Positions 46,201 to 59,355 are shown, numbered from the stretch's first letter. The stretch: DNA of 64,000 nucleotides from Cephalotus follicularis (GCA_001972305.1 BDDD01000116.1:124001-188000); one strand, 5' to 3'. The notes: generated by a model not told the origin, from the sequence alone. Numbers and translations are program-made.

Positions 46201-49200
46201 TATTCAACTAGAGATAGGCCCCCCTGACTAAATCCGGAACACTCTTGCGGATATTATAGCCTCGAGCATAATTATTCTCTCCAGAATATTGTTCAGCAAT
46301 AGTATCCCATACATCTTTAGCAGTGTTCAAGGCTATGTATTGTTTGCTAAGTGAAGGCTCGATGGATTGAAAAAGCCAATACATAACCGTAGAATCCTCA
46401 AACGACCATTTTTCTTTAGCATCTCTATCGCCATTAGTAGGACACATAGTTGCCTCCGTCAGGTATCCTGCAAGCTTATGGGCCCTTATAGATAACATAC
46501 ATGCTTTCGACCAAGTTAAATAATTAGTCTCATCAAATTTGAACGGGCTGATCTGGAGGTTTGAGTTAAGAACCCCAGTAGTCACAACTCTAGTAGTGGT
46601 CTTGCACTGTAAGGAATGTTGACAAATCAGGTAAAAAATACCACAAAAAATAATCTGAGAGGTTTCAAAAGGCTCGGCAACAGAAGCATAGATCGGCTGC
46701 GACAATGCGTGCAGCGGCGGAAGCAGCTCGGTTTTGTAGATCGAAGGCCGACGATTCCAACGGTGGTGCGCGTTTAGGCTGATTCCATCGGAGTCGGCGT
46801 AGATCTACAAAAAACAGAGGGCGCGTGACGGTGCGTGGGAGCTCCGATGACGGTGAAACTTCAGGCGAAGGTTGACCGGCAGCCAAGATGTCCAATGTTT
46901 AGGCGCGTTTAGAATGAATCTCGCCAGAAAAATAGTCAATGGCGACAGGTGCGGCTGACGAGGAAAAGGCTAGAATCGGAGCAAGTCTAGGTTTGTTTTG
47001 CCGCTGCAAAAGGTGTTTAGGCATCGGTAATACGTCAGTAACCTCCAAGAAACACAAAGGGAAAAGGCAGCGACACTAATCACCAGCAAAGATTGAAAAG
47101 TGTTTTAGGCTCACCTTGAATGGTATAGGCCTTGTATACTTATACTAGTAGAATTACAAGGTAATTGCAAATCCAATTCCTGAACATATTCATGTTCCTT
47201 AATTACATAATGCTATTCCTAATTGTATTCATATTTCATAGATAGAAAGACTAATCTACCCATGTTTATGTACATTAACAGTAATTAATCCTGGTGTAGG
47301 TTGGATTTGACTCACTTTTCTTTGGGCGGATAGATTACCAAGACAGGGCTAAGCGTAAAACTGAGAAGAGCCTTGAATTCGTCTGGCGTGGTTCTAGAAG
47401 TCTTGGTTCATCTGCACAGGTGGGCTCATGAATTGCCATAGTTTTATTCAGCACTTATGCTATTGAAATTATTTGTAGTTTGCATATTCATGCTCGGATT
47501 CAGCATTTTTGTTCAGTGTTCTGCCATTGATAGTAGATGTGCTTTGTGGTTATTTTGGCATTGTTACTGAGAAGGAGTTTTTTGGTTAAGTCATTTTAGT
47601 TTACTTCTTCATTCTTGCAGATTTTTGCTGGTGCTTTCCCAGAGCACTATGAACCTCCATCTGGTTTCTACTTTGAAGTCAATGATGACTCCCCTATTGT
47701 TCAGGTAAAACCTAAAAGGAGTTGTCAATTCCCTATCTCTTCTATACTCACATGTTCCCACTGTTAATCATGTTTCCTGTTCCTTTGAAGGATGACATCA
47801 ATTTATGTGATTACAATGTTCAAGACCGAGTAAATGACTTTGTTGCTGCTGCAATACTACAGGTAAGCAGTATTGTTGTTTATGTGTAAGGAATGTCCTG
47901 TCTGGTTACCAATTATGTCTCTCTTCTTTCAAACTTTTCATTTAAAGATTCAACAGAGACCACTTTTTGGGTTGTCACTTCTGCTTCTGTTTCCCTTTTT
48001 TTCTGAATTTTTTTCCTCCAAGAAGAGGTGCCTTCATTTCATTTTAATCATTTCCATAGAGGCATTTGATACCAAAATTTATCATTAACTTTAAGCCATC
48101 AAGTTTCTGATTAATTCAAGTTTTTACTATAGATTATAAGTTGAGAGTCAAACATTATACTCTTCGTTGATTATGCAGATAAAATAAGGTACGACTTCTA
48201 TTTGGAACTTTGGGGAAAGTGGGGTTGAAAGAGTTCTTTTTTTTTTTTTTTTTGGTGTCGTAAACACTGTATCTGGATATAACCTCATGGCTCATACACT
48301 AGGTTCTGTGAATTTAAATATTGCAAAAGGCCACAGTTAGACTGTAAGTTTACATGGCCCTGGATATCTTGTGGTTCTTTAGTGATCTTAGTAGAGAAAA
48401 AGTTTGCATAAACATTTTATCATCAGAAATGTGGCTACTTTTGGAAAATGCTCCTTATGTGCTGGTTTGACCTCTTGTGGTCCTTTAGTGATCTTAGTAG
48501 AGATCATCAATGTTGACAACGTCATTCTAGTAACTCTTGGAGAATCGAATAACTGCATACTCTTAAACTTAAATAAGACTCACATATAACTGAATAATCC
48601 GAATCAGCACCAAAAGCAATTTTTGTTCATCTATCACAATGGGCCTTCTTCAATTGACGCCGATGGCAATTATTTTATTCTCAGGCCAACATAACTCGAA
48701 CAAATCACGTAATGTGGACAATGGGAACAGATTTTAAGTATCAGTATGCCCATACATGGTTCCGGCAAATGGACAAGCTCATTCATTATGTCAACATTGT
48801 AAGTGCTCCTTAATTCCTTTGGATTTGGATTTTACTTCATAATTGTCATGATATTCTGAGTCAATTTGTATGTATGACTTTGACTGATGTAGTGACTAGT
48901 GATCATCAATGTATGAAGTACACTTAACTATTCATTTTGTCCCAAAATTGCCACCTCTAATAAAGATTTCTGCCCTAGGCGGTTAAAATGCATGTATTAG
49001 TTTCCTGTGGAAAACTGTTATATTTGATAAGATACTTATCGGACTCACTTAGTGAAAAATAGCAGTGTTGCTAAGACGGAACCATTAAGCATTTTGGTTG
49101 CATGATTTTTTGTCATTTTCACAGGAAGTGCTATAAGTCAAGTTGAGTGAGTGACTTGGACTACAAATTGATGTTAAAATTTCCTTGTGGTAATGTATAA

Positions 49201-52200
49201 ATTGTTGTTAGAACTTGTGAAAGTTCAAGTAGATAGTCAATCTAGCAAGAAACAAAGTAAAAGGTTGACATTCATATTATGCTGTGACTGGCTGTTTCTT
49301 TATCTATCTGGTTTCATATGAGGTGTCTGGATTAAATTATGCATTACATAGTAATCTCCCATTCCCTTCTCCACCATATATCTCTATTTTTTTTTAAATG
49401 GTTTGAACTTCTAGGATGGACGGGTCAATGCTCTCTACTCTACCCCATCAATATATACTGATGCGAAATATGCAACATATGGATCCTGGCCGCTGAAGAC
49501 CGACGACTTCTTCCCGTGAGTTTAATGTTTGAAAGATATGAACATATTCTTGCTTGTATATCCTCACTGCGACCCACTCACAGAAACTGAACCATGATCT
49601 GCAGGTATGCAGATCGTGCAAATGCTTACTGGACCGGATACTTTACGAGTAGACCAGCCCTCAAACGCTACGTCAGAATGATGAGTGGCTACCATCTGGT
49701 ATCATTAGGCAATTGTCTTTAGGTTTTATGAAGAGTTCAAATGCCATGGTCTAAAAACAGTATTAAGATAGTATGTTTCTTTGTATAACCAGGCAGCTAG
49801 GCAACTAGAATTCTTTGGAGGGAGGAGTAATGCAGGACCCAATACTGACTCAATTGCAGATGCTTTAGCAATTGCTCAGCACCATGATGCTGTTACTGGT
49901 ACCGAAAAGCAACATGTGGCTGATGATTATGCAAAACGACTGTCCATAGGCTACATGGAGGTGCAAATCTTTTTTACGATGCAACTTTTCTCGTAGCTTT
50001 TTACTCAACCTCCATCCAACATGTTATTCACTTGTTCATTAGTATGCAGGCTGAAGAGTTGGTTGCTGCATCACTTGCTTGTTTGGCTGATTCAACATCA
50101 AATAATCGATGTCGAAGCCGAACTACTAAATTTCAACAGGTCAAAAATCACGACCCCTTATCTGGTTGGCTAATCATATTCCTGTCATTTGTTTAGCCTA
50201 TTTTCACCTGGCTGTAGATACCATTCATTCAGTTATCAATACTGGAGCATTCTGTCAAGACTCATCTTCTTAAGATTGATGGACCAATAGCAGACTTCTT
50301 AAGCACATTACACGAGTCTTAACACTTACTGATGTGAATATAAGTGGCTTATTCATTTTCATTTTCATTTATAGAAGATGGCAATATTATGAGAGAAATT
50401 TTATGTTAACGAGTTTATGTAACACTATAAGATTTTCCAATGTATCCTGTTCTATTTAATTTTTAGTGCAATGTTTTGCAGTCCATGCAGCACTATTATA
50501 TTCCATGTGAAACCGCAATAGCATCAGGAAATATTACAAATGTTTTAGGGGAAATTGAGAACAAATTGAATGCTCTAATATTTAATCATATAACTTTCTT
50601 CTTCTATAGTCAATTCTTTTTCTTTCATTAAAGAGTATTTAATATGGCAGTAATGGTAGTTTGTACCAATGTATCTGACTTTGATATGCGTATATTGCTT
50701 TTCTTACTGATACAACTCATTGACTTAAACTCGTTAACTCAATTATTATCACTATCAGGTAGTCCAAATCTAGTAAGCTCTTTTGATCTGGGCCTGTCAT
50801 CCTATAGGACATGGAGAAAATCTTCTCTACTGCAACTTCTTTAAGACATTTATGCATGCAAGAAAAAGCATCTTGATCATGTGAATTTTAATAACTTTTT
50901 GAAGTATTGTCTCTCTGCCTTTGCTTTGGAGCTTGGTTTTTATGTGTCAGTTGTTTTCTTTTTTCCTTTTTCCAGTGCCCACTTCTGAATATAAGTTACT
51001 GTCCTGCATCAGAAGTAAACCTTTCTCAGGGGAAAAACTTGGTAAGGATAATATCCACCCTGTAATTTCCCATATTTTTCTTTTGCCTACTAAGAACCAT
51101 GACTTTCCTATTCCACTTTAAAAGAAATTGTGTATGTTGCTTTCTCTTTTCTAGATTGTTGTGGTCTACAATTCTCTTGGATGGAAGAGAGAAGATGTAG
51201 TTCATATTCCTGTGAGTACTTCCCATCTGTTCTTATTTCTTCATGCCTTGAACTTCAAGCTTGTGCTTCACTAATTGAAGGTCACAATGAAACATTTATG
51301 GTTTATCTTTCTTTTAATTATCCAAATGCGGAAGCAGTCATGAAGTACTTTTTCTTGGTGGAAGTTGTTCATCCAATGCTTACTTGAGTGGTAAGGCACC
51401 TACCATTTAAGCCTCATTTCAACTGGCTTCACATGCCAGCTTGCATGAAAAGGTGGCTTTAAATATGATAACAGAAATGAAAGACCCCTTTAAGAAGATG
51501 ACATCTCGCTGTTTTGTTTCTTGTGTGTTTAAGTGTTCTTGCAGTGCTTTGTGCACATTCTTTGTGTGTCCTGTGCAGGAGATGGAGAGAATACTTCTGT
51601 GAATCGTATGCGTGATTGTTTTTCAGATCTTGGATATATTAAACTTCTAGTGAAAGTCAATTCAATGATTAAATTAAACATGTGACCTATAATAGATTGA
51701 CTTATGGTTTCAGTTCTCTACTTACTAGATCAATCTTGTTGTAGGTCATCAATGAGAATATTATTGTGCATGATTCAGAGGGAAGAGAAATTGAATCACA
51801 ATTGCTTCCTGTAGCCAATGCCTATTTAGGCCTAAGGGACTATTATGTTCAGGCATATTTGGGTCGAACCCCTAATAAGACACCTAACTACCGTCTTGCA
51901 TTTAAAGTCTCTGTTCCCCCTCTTGGTTTCAATACATATACTATTTCCAGTGCCAAAATGACAGGTTATCTAATAAACTTGACAAGTTTTTTAAATGAAT
52001 CTTGCAAAGCAGAATAGACTCTGCTTTTCAAGTTATAAATGTAGACTTGTTATTTCAGCTGGTACCTCTTCAATTGCAGATGTAAGTTCAACCAAATCAT
52101 ACGTACAAACATTTCGAAGAAGTGAAAATTCTACTGTTGAAGTTGGTCAAGAAAATCTGAAGCTTACTGTTTCAACAGATGAAGGCAAACTTACTAACTA

Positions 52201-55200
52201 TATTAATAACAGAAGCTTGGTATGTATTTTATCTGATAATTGCATTGCCACTGATTGTATAGTGTCTATACTTCCCTCCATAAATTTATTTGTTTATGTG
52301 TTGGTTAGCTATAAAATATAAAGTTGATACTATTGTGCTCCCTTCCCCCTTTTACGCCCATGTACACTCCAAAAACACTATATCGGGTGGGGGGGGGGGG
52401 GGGAATTGGGTATTTGAATAGCTAATTTATTTACTCATAACTCTTGAAGGTTGAGGAAATAATTGAACAGTCATTCAGTTTTTATGCTGGATATGATGGA
52501 AGGAATGATACAAATCCCCAGGTAGACATATTGATGTAGATAGGCTTCCTCTTGTAATTTATATCTTCTCTGTTCTATATGTCTTCAGTTAGTTGATTTC
52601 TTATACAATTTGTTGTACCTTCCTTTTCAAGAACGCTGGGGCATATATCTTCCGTCCAAATGGTACATATCTTATAAAGCCAGAAGGACAGGTGCGTGAT
52701 AGTTTCTGAATACCATCTCTCCACAAAAATATAATTATGGTGATTGCTGATTAGAAATGTCAGAAGTTTCAGGTTCCTTTGACTGTTGTGCGTGGACCAG
52801 TAGTAAACGAAGTACATCAACAAATAAATAGATGGATATACCAGGTTCATTTCTTCTCAGATAGTTGCTGCCCATGTCTTGTGGCTTTCCTTGAACTTTT
52901 TCCTCTTGTTTCAGTACCAGACACACTTTAAAGCACTATGATGAGGATAGATTAGGAATAAAATGAGGACAATTCCCAAACTAAATATGAGCCGAAAACT
53001 TGATCCAGCTATATTTTATACTAAAGATTTAACAGGTCCTGAATTGGAATCTGACAATCAACTGATCATTTTTAATTGTGTAACAGATACTTTCTTCTGC
53101 AACTAGCCATATCTGATCCTGGGACTCTACAGGGTTTTAGTTTTTTTGGCGCAGATGCTTAATTTCTTTTTGTAATTTTTTCTCTTTGATTGTGCAGCAT
53201 GTAAAGCTTCTGTTGACTTGTTTTAAGTACTTCACCCTTATAGTATTACATCTATATAATTTTGCTTGGGACTTGTGAGTACTTTAGCCCAGAAAATGTA
53301 AATAAAAATATGTTGCATACCTCAAAACACCCTTTTATTCCTTCTCCTCTGCCCCTCATATGATGATCATTTTTATGAGAACTTTTGAGGGACATTACAT
53401 TGGACAGATAAATAGGACTAAATGATTACTCTAGGATCTGAATTTGAGTCACTTCTGACTTTGTGATATATTTCTTCAAAGCACAAGATGCAACATTTTA
53501 CTTTCAAAGGTGTAGGCTTTCATTGCCGTTACTGTTACATCTAATGTGTGTGCAGATCACCAGACTTCACAAGGGGAAAGAGCATGTTGAAGTTGAGTTT
53601 ATTGTAAGTTTACCTGATGTCCGCTTCAACTTTAATTCTATTTAAACAAATTTATGATTTAGTTCATAACAATTATAGTCTGTTCGCCACTTTATTCGGA
53701 CATATGTCAGAGTGGACATTCCTTCACTTGTCATATGTGCTGAATATTAAAGGTTTGATCAATTGCATTGACAATATCTGGCATTTCAGGTTGGACCTAT
53801 ACCTGTTGATGATGGAATTGGCAAAGAAGTTGCAACACAAATTACAACTAAAATGGAAACCAATAAAACATTCTACACAGACTCTAGTGGACGTGATTTT
53901 ATCAAAAGGGTATGTCACATATGTGCCATTGTGTACAATATCAAACCTAGTTTGATTAAGATTCTCAGAGTGGTTATTACCATAAAGTTTAATGATGTTT
54001 TCATGCTGTGTCATTACTCCTTTTTTGTTGATATCTGTTCTATAATTGTTGTGATCATTTTCATTTGTTTTGCAGGTTCGTGATTATAGAACAGATTGGA
54101 ACCTGGAAGTGAACCAACCAGTTGCTGGAAACTATTACCCAGTATGTTTGCTGTATATGCTTCACTTTCCCTTTTGGAGAATTGAACCTTCGACTATAAT
54201 GTCCAGACCTCTATTACATAGTGGCTTTTTTCTGTTTAAAGGATGTCTATTCTGCTGTTCATTTATGACGAATGACTTCAGCTTCTGTTAAAGCTCACAC
54301 TGTATATCAGCTTCATGTTAAAAAATAAACATATGCGCAGTCTTTCATTCATAAGCACGATAAATAAGAGTGTGAACAAAGAGATTCTTGATGTTTTTTT
54401 TTTTCATGGTGTGGGTTTATTGTGCTGGTCTTTGTGGTCATTGATCACATGTTTTTGTCTTAAATCATCTATATATGGCTGGAATAATCAATAAAAAATT
54501 GTTTGGAATTCATTATTTGACTTCATATGTCAATTGACATTGCCCTTTCAGATAAATCTTGGAATTTACATTCAAGACAACAGGAAAGAATTTTCAGTTC
54601 TGGTGGATCGGTCTGTTGGAGGATCTAGCCTAGTAGATGGACAAATAGAGCTGATGCTTCATAGGTACGTTCTCACCTTTCCACTATTATACGTTGCCTT
54701 GAACAGTGGTAATTTGTAATTGACCAAATTTGGATGTTTAATCTTCATTTGATGCAGTATGTAAGGGGGGTTTCTTTTTACAGCATAATTGATAAGTTGA
54801 AGAGTTGTATTATTGGTTAATATCCTCTTTGATGCACTATATGTTATCATTATTGTAATTGATATCTCTTGCCATATAGGAGACTGCTACTTGATGATTC
54901 TAGGGGCGTTGCAGAGGCACTAAATGAAACAGTCTGTGTTCTTGATGAATGCAGGGGATTAACGGTAGGAACCTGCTATCCATTTTGGAACTTTTGTACC
55001 ATAAAATATTTTTCTTCTTCAAATCAAATCTATTCTTTGGATGGAGACTCAATTCTTGTAGTTTTATCGGTCAACTCCTTTACAACATATAGTCATAGGC
55101 TCGTAGCAAATAATCGTAGTAAAAGTTATATTATATCCTTTTGTTGTTGTTTGCTACATTATCAGTAAATTATAGCCTTCAATCTAAAGGTTGGTGGCTT

Positions 55201-57295
55201 CCATTCCTCCTCCCCACAACACCCCCAACACCCCCCCACCCCCCCCCTGCTTTGAATCTCATAAATCTTTCTTTGACATAGATTTTATGGTTGCCGTTAA
55301 ATTTGTGTATAAGACCTCATGCATCTCTCAACATGGTTTTTATCCTAAAAATAAATAAAATAGCATCTACAAATAATTTTCCTTTCTTTTGTTTTTTGTT
55401 TTGCCACGGACTGAATCTCTAGTCACAAGGAAGACGGATTCCTGCCATAAATGAGAAAGTTGGAAAAGTTAAAGGAAGGTCTTTTTTTTTTGCAGATTCA
55501 AGGAAAATATTATTTCCGGATTGACCCCCTAGGAGAAGGTGCTAAGTGGCGTCGTTCTTTTGGCCAGGAGATATATTCGCCCCTCCTGTTAGCCTTTGCT
55601 GAAGAGGTGAAAAGTAATCCGATTTTTTTTTATTGGTAATGTCAATTGGTTTTCAGAAGTAATTTCTTTTTGCAGGATGATGATAGCTGGATGGATTCTC
55701 ATACACCGACTTTCTCAGGAATAAGTTCCTCTTACAGTTTACCTGAGAATGTTGCTGTTTTAACTCTCCAGGTACGCAGGGCTTCATTTTAACGGTGGGA
55801 TTATCGTAACCTAGAGTTTGGAAAAAGGCCAGCTCAATGGTTCCTAATCATGACTTCTAGCTGCTTGTTTTATTTTATATTATTTCCTTTAAAATTTTCT
55901 GATTTATGCTATGTAATCCTAACAGGAGCTCGCAGATGGAAAAGTTCTCCTTCGGTTGGCTCATTTATACGAGGTTTTTGTTCCTCAACCTTTCAAAAGG
56001 ATACCTTTTATTTGTTCTGAATACTTCATTTTAGGCGACTTAAATCATGAATATGGTTTTGACTCGGTGTATTCCCATTCGCTATAGCGTTTTCATTTAC
56101 GCTAGATATTCATTAGTTGTATAAGAATTATTGGGGAAACTACTAAATATTAGCTTAGATATTTTGATATCGTCCTCCCGTCCCAACACGAGAGACAGTT
56201 TGTATTGAGATGAGGCTTTTCCTTTCCGATTGGGCTCCAGTCTATTTGTTTTGAATTTTTCTGCTCAGTTTCCAGCTTCTGATACCTTCTTGTTTTTTTG
56301 TTGTTATTTTTCTTTGTAATTAAGCACATCCCCAATGAATTTACTCTACATTTAAATTAATGGCGCAAGCTTCTACATTCAATTTTTTCTTGAAAAATTG
56401 TTGATCCGAATTAATTATGAAAATAATATCATGTATATAAGGTGCTAAGAAAGGTCTATACAATACATTTCATTACTATATAGGTAGGATTCAAAAAGGA
56501 AAATCTCTCTTTGGCAAACCCTGCCAATGAGCTTACTGCCTAGAAAACTTGACTGTCGAGAGATCCCTAGGCAGACAATCGCCATAATATAATAATTCGT
56601 CTGTCTAAATCTGGGATATATTCCCCAATAGCCTGATAAGTATTTGAAGATTCAGAAATGGCTTACAAGTTGTGGATGCCTTTGATCCACATGTTATTGA
56701 AGCAATACCAGTTAATGAAAGATAGTGTATATCCTGGTGTGAAAATAATTTGCAATTTGCACTGAATGGGACCTTTCTCCCTCAATTAATTTTCTTTTTT
56801 CTTTGGACGGAATTGATTGCTTCTAAATCTATGACCGTGTTATGTTTCTGCTCCAAAATCATGATGTTTCTCTCTCTGGCTCCTTGGAACCATGCATAGA
56901 TTGGAGAGGACAAAGATCTTTCTGTTATGACGAGTGTCGAACTAACAAAGCTGTTCCCAGGGAAGAAGGTAGGAGCAAATGCGTTTTTGTGGCTTCATTA
57001 GGCATCTCTCCTACAAAATCATTTACTTTCTCATCTTATAGCATTACTACCTTCATGATATCTTCAGATTGACAAAGTGACAGAGATGAGCTTATCTGCT
57101 AATCAAGAAAGAAGAGAAATGGAGAAGAAGAGACTTGTTTGGCAAGTCGAAGGCATGTCGGGAGAAGAATCGAAGGTGGTGAGAGGAGGACCTGTTGATC
57201 CAACAAAACTGGTGGTAGAACTTGCCCCAATGGAAATCCGCACCTTTGTCATCGACTTAGATGGCATCTCTGGCCAGTATGTATCCGATGCTTGA
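40263..57295 (+). CDS. Class II alpha-mannosidase (GH38), vacuolar/lysosomal type, copy 2
   Basis: Same enzyme type as copy 1. Exons: 40263-40475, 40581-40664, 41381-41469, 41550-41724, 47300-47419, 47621-47704, 47791-47862, 48685-48798, 49415-49515, 49605-49698, 49793-49960, 50050-50139, 50976-51041, 51155-51211, 51745-51964, 52059-52219, 52450-52521, 52632-52691, 52773-52844, 53556-53603, 53790-53909, 54076-54141, 54552-54664, 54880-54964, 55496-55606, 55676-55771, 55926-55973, 56900-56968, 57068-57295. They join without a stop to about 1031 residues. A signal peptide covers about residues 1-24 (a second ATG at 40272 is possible). PHTHDDVGW (His50, Asp52), QIDPFGHS (nucleophile Asp172) and [10 protein letters not shown] are intact. 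Intron 4 (41725-47299) is 5.6 kb because of a copia insertion; all other introns have normal borders, so the gene should still be expressible if that intron is removed. Confidence 0.93.
41819..42032 (-). repeat. 3' LTR of the intronic copia element
   Basis: About 214 bp, ending on the plus strand ..TACATCAACA next to the polypurine tract. The outer end is placed by the GTAAT target duplication; the first 20 bp match the partner LTR less well. Confidence 0.8.
42039..43839 (-). pseudogene. Copia reverse transcriptase and RNase H
   Basis: 43839-42862 holds the reverse transcriptase: [72 protein letters not shown] and the catalytic [11 protein letters not shown]. 42923-42577 continues with [20 protein letters not shown] in shifted frames. 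42443-42039 is the RNase H end ([40 protein letters not shown]). Frame breaks at about 42900, 42700 and 42500 prevent a complete product. Confidence 0.9.
43937..44119. mobile_element. G/C-rich hAT-like MITE, 183 bp
   Basis: Ends are TAGGGTTGGCAAT on the left and, read from the other strand on the right, TAGGGACGGCAAT: terminal inverted repeats with 11 of 13 bases matching. It is flanked by exact 8-bp duplications CTCTTCTG (43929-43936 and 44120-44127), the size typical of hAT elements. The body is a series of GGGGCGGG and CCCCACCCC blocks, unlike anything else in the window. It sits in the integrase to reverse transcriptase linker of the copia element. Confidence 0.85.
44260..45012 (-). pseudogene. 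Copia integrase
   Basis: Core domain: [45 protein letters not shown], then [19 protein letters not shown] (catalytic Glu region) and the C-terminal [14 protein letters not shown]. The frame then shifts before the MITE. The preceding gag_pre-integrase part ([17 protein letters not shown]) is in another frame at 45150-45073. Confidence 0.88.
45073..46705 (-). pseudogene. Copia gag and aspartic protease
   Basis: 46705-46208 starts the gag domain ([32 protein letters not shown]). 46181-45576 continues ([20 protein letters not shown]) to a CCHC knuckle ([19 protein letters not shown]). 45528-45073 begins with the protease active site [10 protein letters not shown], with [19 protein letters not shown] after it. 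Frames change at about 46200 and 45540, so one polyprotein is not readable. Confidence 0.85.
46706..47069 (-). other. 5' leader of the intronic copia element
   Basis: Between the 5' LTR and gag. GC-richer than its surroundings; an open stretch at 46895-46665 has no recognisable domain. Confidence 0.4.
47070..47280 (-). repeat. 5' LTR of the intronic copia element
   Basis: About 95 percent similar by eye to 41819-42032; ends on the plus strand ..TACATTAACA followed by the GTAAT duplication. Confidence 0.85.
52386..52409 (+). repeat. Poly-G tract in intron 16 of alpha-mannosidase 2
   Basis: GGG, T, then a run of about 17 G and AATTGGG. The length may be unreliable because such runs sequence poorly. 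Confidence 0.85.
55207..55250 (+). repeat. Poly-C tract in intron 24 of alpha-mannosidase 2
   Basis: Successive runs of C (4, 5, 7 and 9 bases) separated by ACAA, AACA and A. The other strand could form a G-quadruplex. Confidence 0.85.
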
Positions 57296-58565
57296 TGGTT
57301 GTAAAAATATAAAAATCCACCCATCATGGAATCCGTGTTTATACAAGAGGCATAGTTCTGTGTGTCCCATCTTCCAAAATTGCGAGGGTAGTTGATTGTA
57401 TCTTAAGAGTATGTATGTAATATACTAATATGTAAGGTTTTGTGTAGCCCCCACCAACCTTAACGTAGTGTTTTTGATAATCTGCTGACTTTTTGAGGTG
57501 TAGCAAAGTCATGTCGTTTATATATTAGAATGGAATGCAAATGAGTGAATAACATAAACCAGCATGTTTCTCATGAGCCTACTACTGATTTTTCATGTAG
57601 AATGTGGAAAACTTTATATACATTTAATTCCCTTACTATACATGAAGAAACAATGGAAGTATTCATATTTCATACCATTTTTTTTTTTTAATAAAGTTCC
57701 AACAAAGCTACATGCCTACCTACCAACATTGACGCTACTAGAGTAACAGTTTTCTTTTGCTAAATTCTTATGACATTAATTATATCAATCAAATCAGGCT
57801 CATCTTCAAAAATTAAAAAGGGGGTACCGTACTGGAATGAGAGTAGACATTCATCCCGTATACATGAATTTTTCAACCATATGACAACGTTTGAACTTAT
57901 CGTGTTGTTCATGCACGTAGTTAAATGGAAAATCAAAGAGTAATGCATCAACATTAATGTTTAAACTGCATTTAAGAAACCACACTTGTGCTTTTGATTT
58001 TAATTTTTTTTTTTTTAATGATTTCAAGCTTCCAACATAAGCTACAGAACTTGAACTTCTAAATTTTTATTTTAATTAAAAATGAAAATTTTAAAATGCT
58101 AAAAACAGAAGTAAAGAGTTAAGTGATGATTCATAGACTCGCATTTATTATCCCTCAAGTAGGGTTAGAAATAGAATTGAGCATATCCCAATTTTTCAAC
58201 ACTCAAGCTCAGCTCGTTATTATTTAATTGATAACGATTCACGATCTCGAGAGCTTTGCTTCTAGCTTAATGTTTGTATAGGTAAACAAATTTAATATAT
58301 ATATATATATAACGAGCGGAGCACTACCATTTACGTTAGACTCGAACTTATTTTTCAAACGACCTTTAAATGGAGTTCTAAATAGGTTCATTTATCAAGT
58401 AGTACTTGACAAGTCAAACCGTGCAATCTTTATGATTAAAAAAGTACTTTTCGACAACTAGGGATAGTCATAATAATTAAAATAATTGACTGAATTCGAT
58501 TCTTTTCTTTAAAATTTCCCATAAGGAATTTGTTTTTTTTACAAATCTAAACGTTGGATATTTTA

Positions 58566-58595
58566 TTATATATATATATATATATATATATATTT
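58566..58595 (+). repeat. (AT)n microsatellite
   Basis: About 15 AT units. Confidence 0.95.
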
Positions 58596-59219
58596 TCAAA
58601 TCAATTGAAGACAAATACAGATAATGATAAAAAATGTTATATCAAGATAGAATAGTTAGAGGTAGTCAATTAACTTGAAAATTGACATAGGTATAAGTAA
58701 CAAGAGATCGATATGTGTTCAAGTTATGCTGAAGGTATGAGTAATATCTGCATGCACTCAGTACAATGCACTTAACCAATAATATATAACCACATAAACA
58801 TAATAAATGAAATTTGTCTGTAAAATATAAGATAAAATAAATGTTTACGTGACTTTTTTAACTTTAATTCTATTAAAAATCTATTTTTTAGTTTATATAT
58901 TTTGTTATATAAACTTTTATTCTTAATTATTTTTTTAAATCCTTTAAATCTATCTTTATAGAAGAAAAGATAATTATATTTTTTTCAACTTCCATGCTTT
59001 TAAAAATAAATAATAATTATTCTAAGTTTTTGCAAAAGATATTTTACAAATAATTATATATTAAAATTTAAATTATTTGTTGCACGATTTTATTGAAATA
59101 TAATAGGTACAAGTTACAATTTCTAGTCAGTGTTACCTTTTTAATTTTAATGTTGATAGAATTTTACTTGATTTTGATAAACGTAATCAATGGTTGCTTA
59201 ATTAATGAATTAATTGTTG

Positions 59220-59222
<3 letters not shown>

Positions 59223-59253
<31 letters not shown>
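59223..59253 (+). repeat. (ATT)n microsatellite
   Basis: About ten ATT units, some 100 bp upstream of the RING gene start, within its probable promoter. Confidence 0.95.
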
Positions 59254-59254
<1 letters not shown>

Positions 59255-59355
59255 AAAGAATAAAATGAAAAAATATATATATGGTCCGTGACTCTCAAAA
59301 GCAACGATAGAAAGAAGCAAACAAACCCAGCTTCCACCTTTGTTTGAAATATTTC

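Larger units (their letters stand above)
41819..47280 (-). mobile_element. Ty1/copia retrotransposon inside intron 4 of alpha-mannosidase 2
   Basis: LTRs at about 41819-42032 and 47070-47280 enclose, on the minus strand, gag, protease, integrase, reverse transcriptase and RNase H. An exact GTAAT duplication flanks it (41814-41818 and 47281-47285). The polypurine tract (GAGGGGAG on the minus strand) abuts the 3' LTR at 42033. LTRs differ by about nine substitutions and one 4-bp indel in 190 aligned bases, counted by eye. Coding frames are interrupted by stops, frameshifts and a MITE, so it is not autonomous now. No standard primer binding site is recognisable. Confidence 0.9.
57296..59355. other. 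Intergenic sequence between alpha-mannosidase 2 and the RING gene
   Basis: 57296 to roughly 57550 is probably the 3' UTR of mannosidase 2; TGTATGTAATATAC at 57410 is AT-rich enough for a plant polyadenylation region and AATAAA occurs at about 57691. The rest is strongly AT-rich with an (AT) run at 58566-58595 and an (ATT) run at 59223-59253. I see no gene or recognisable element. Confidence 0.5.
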
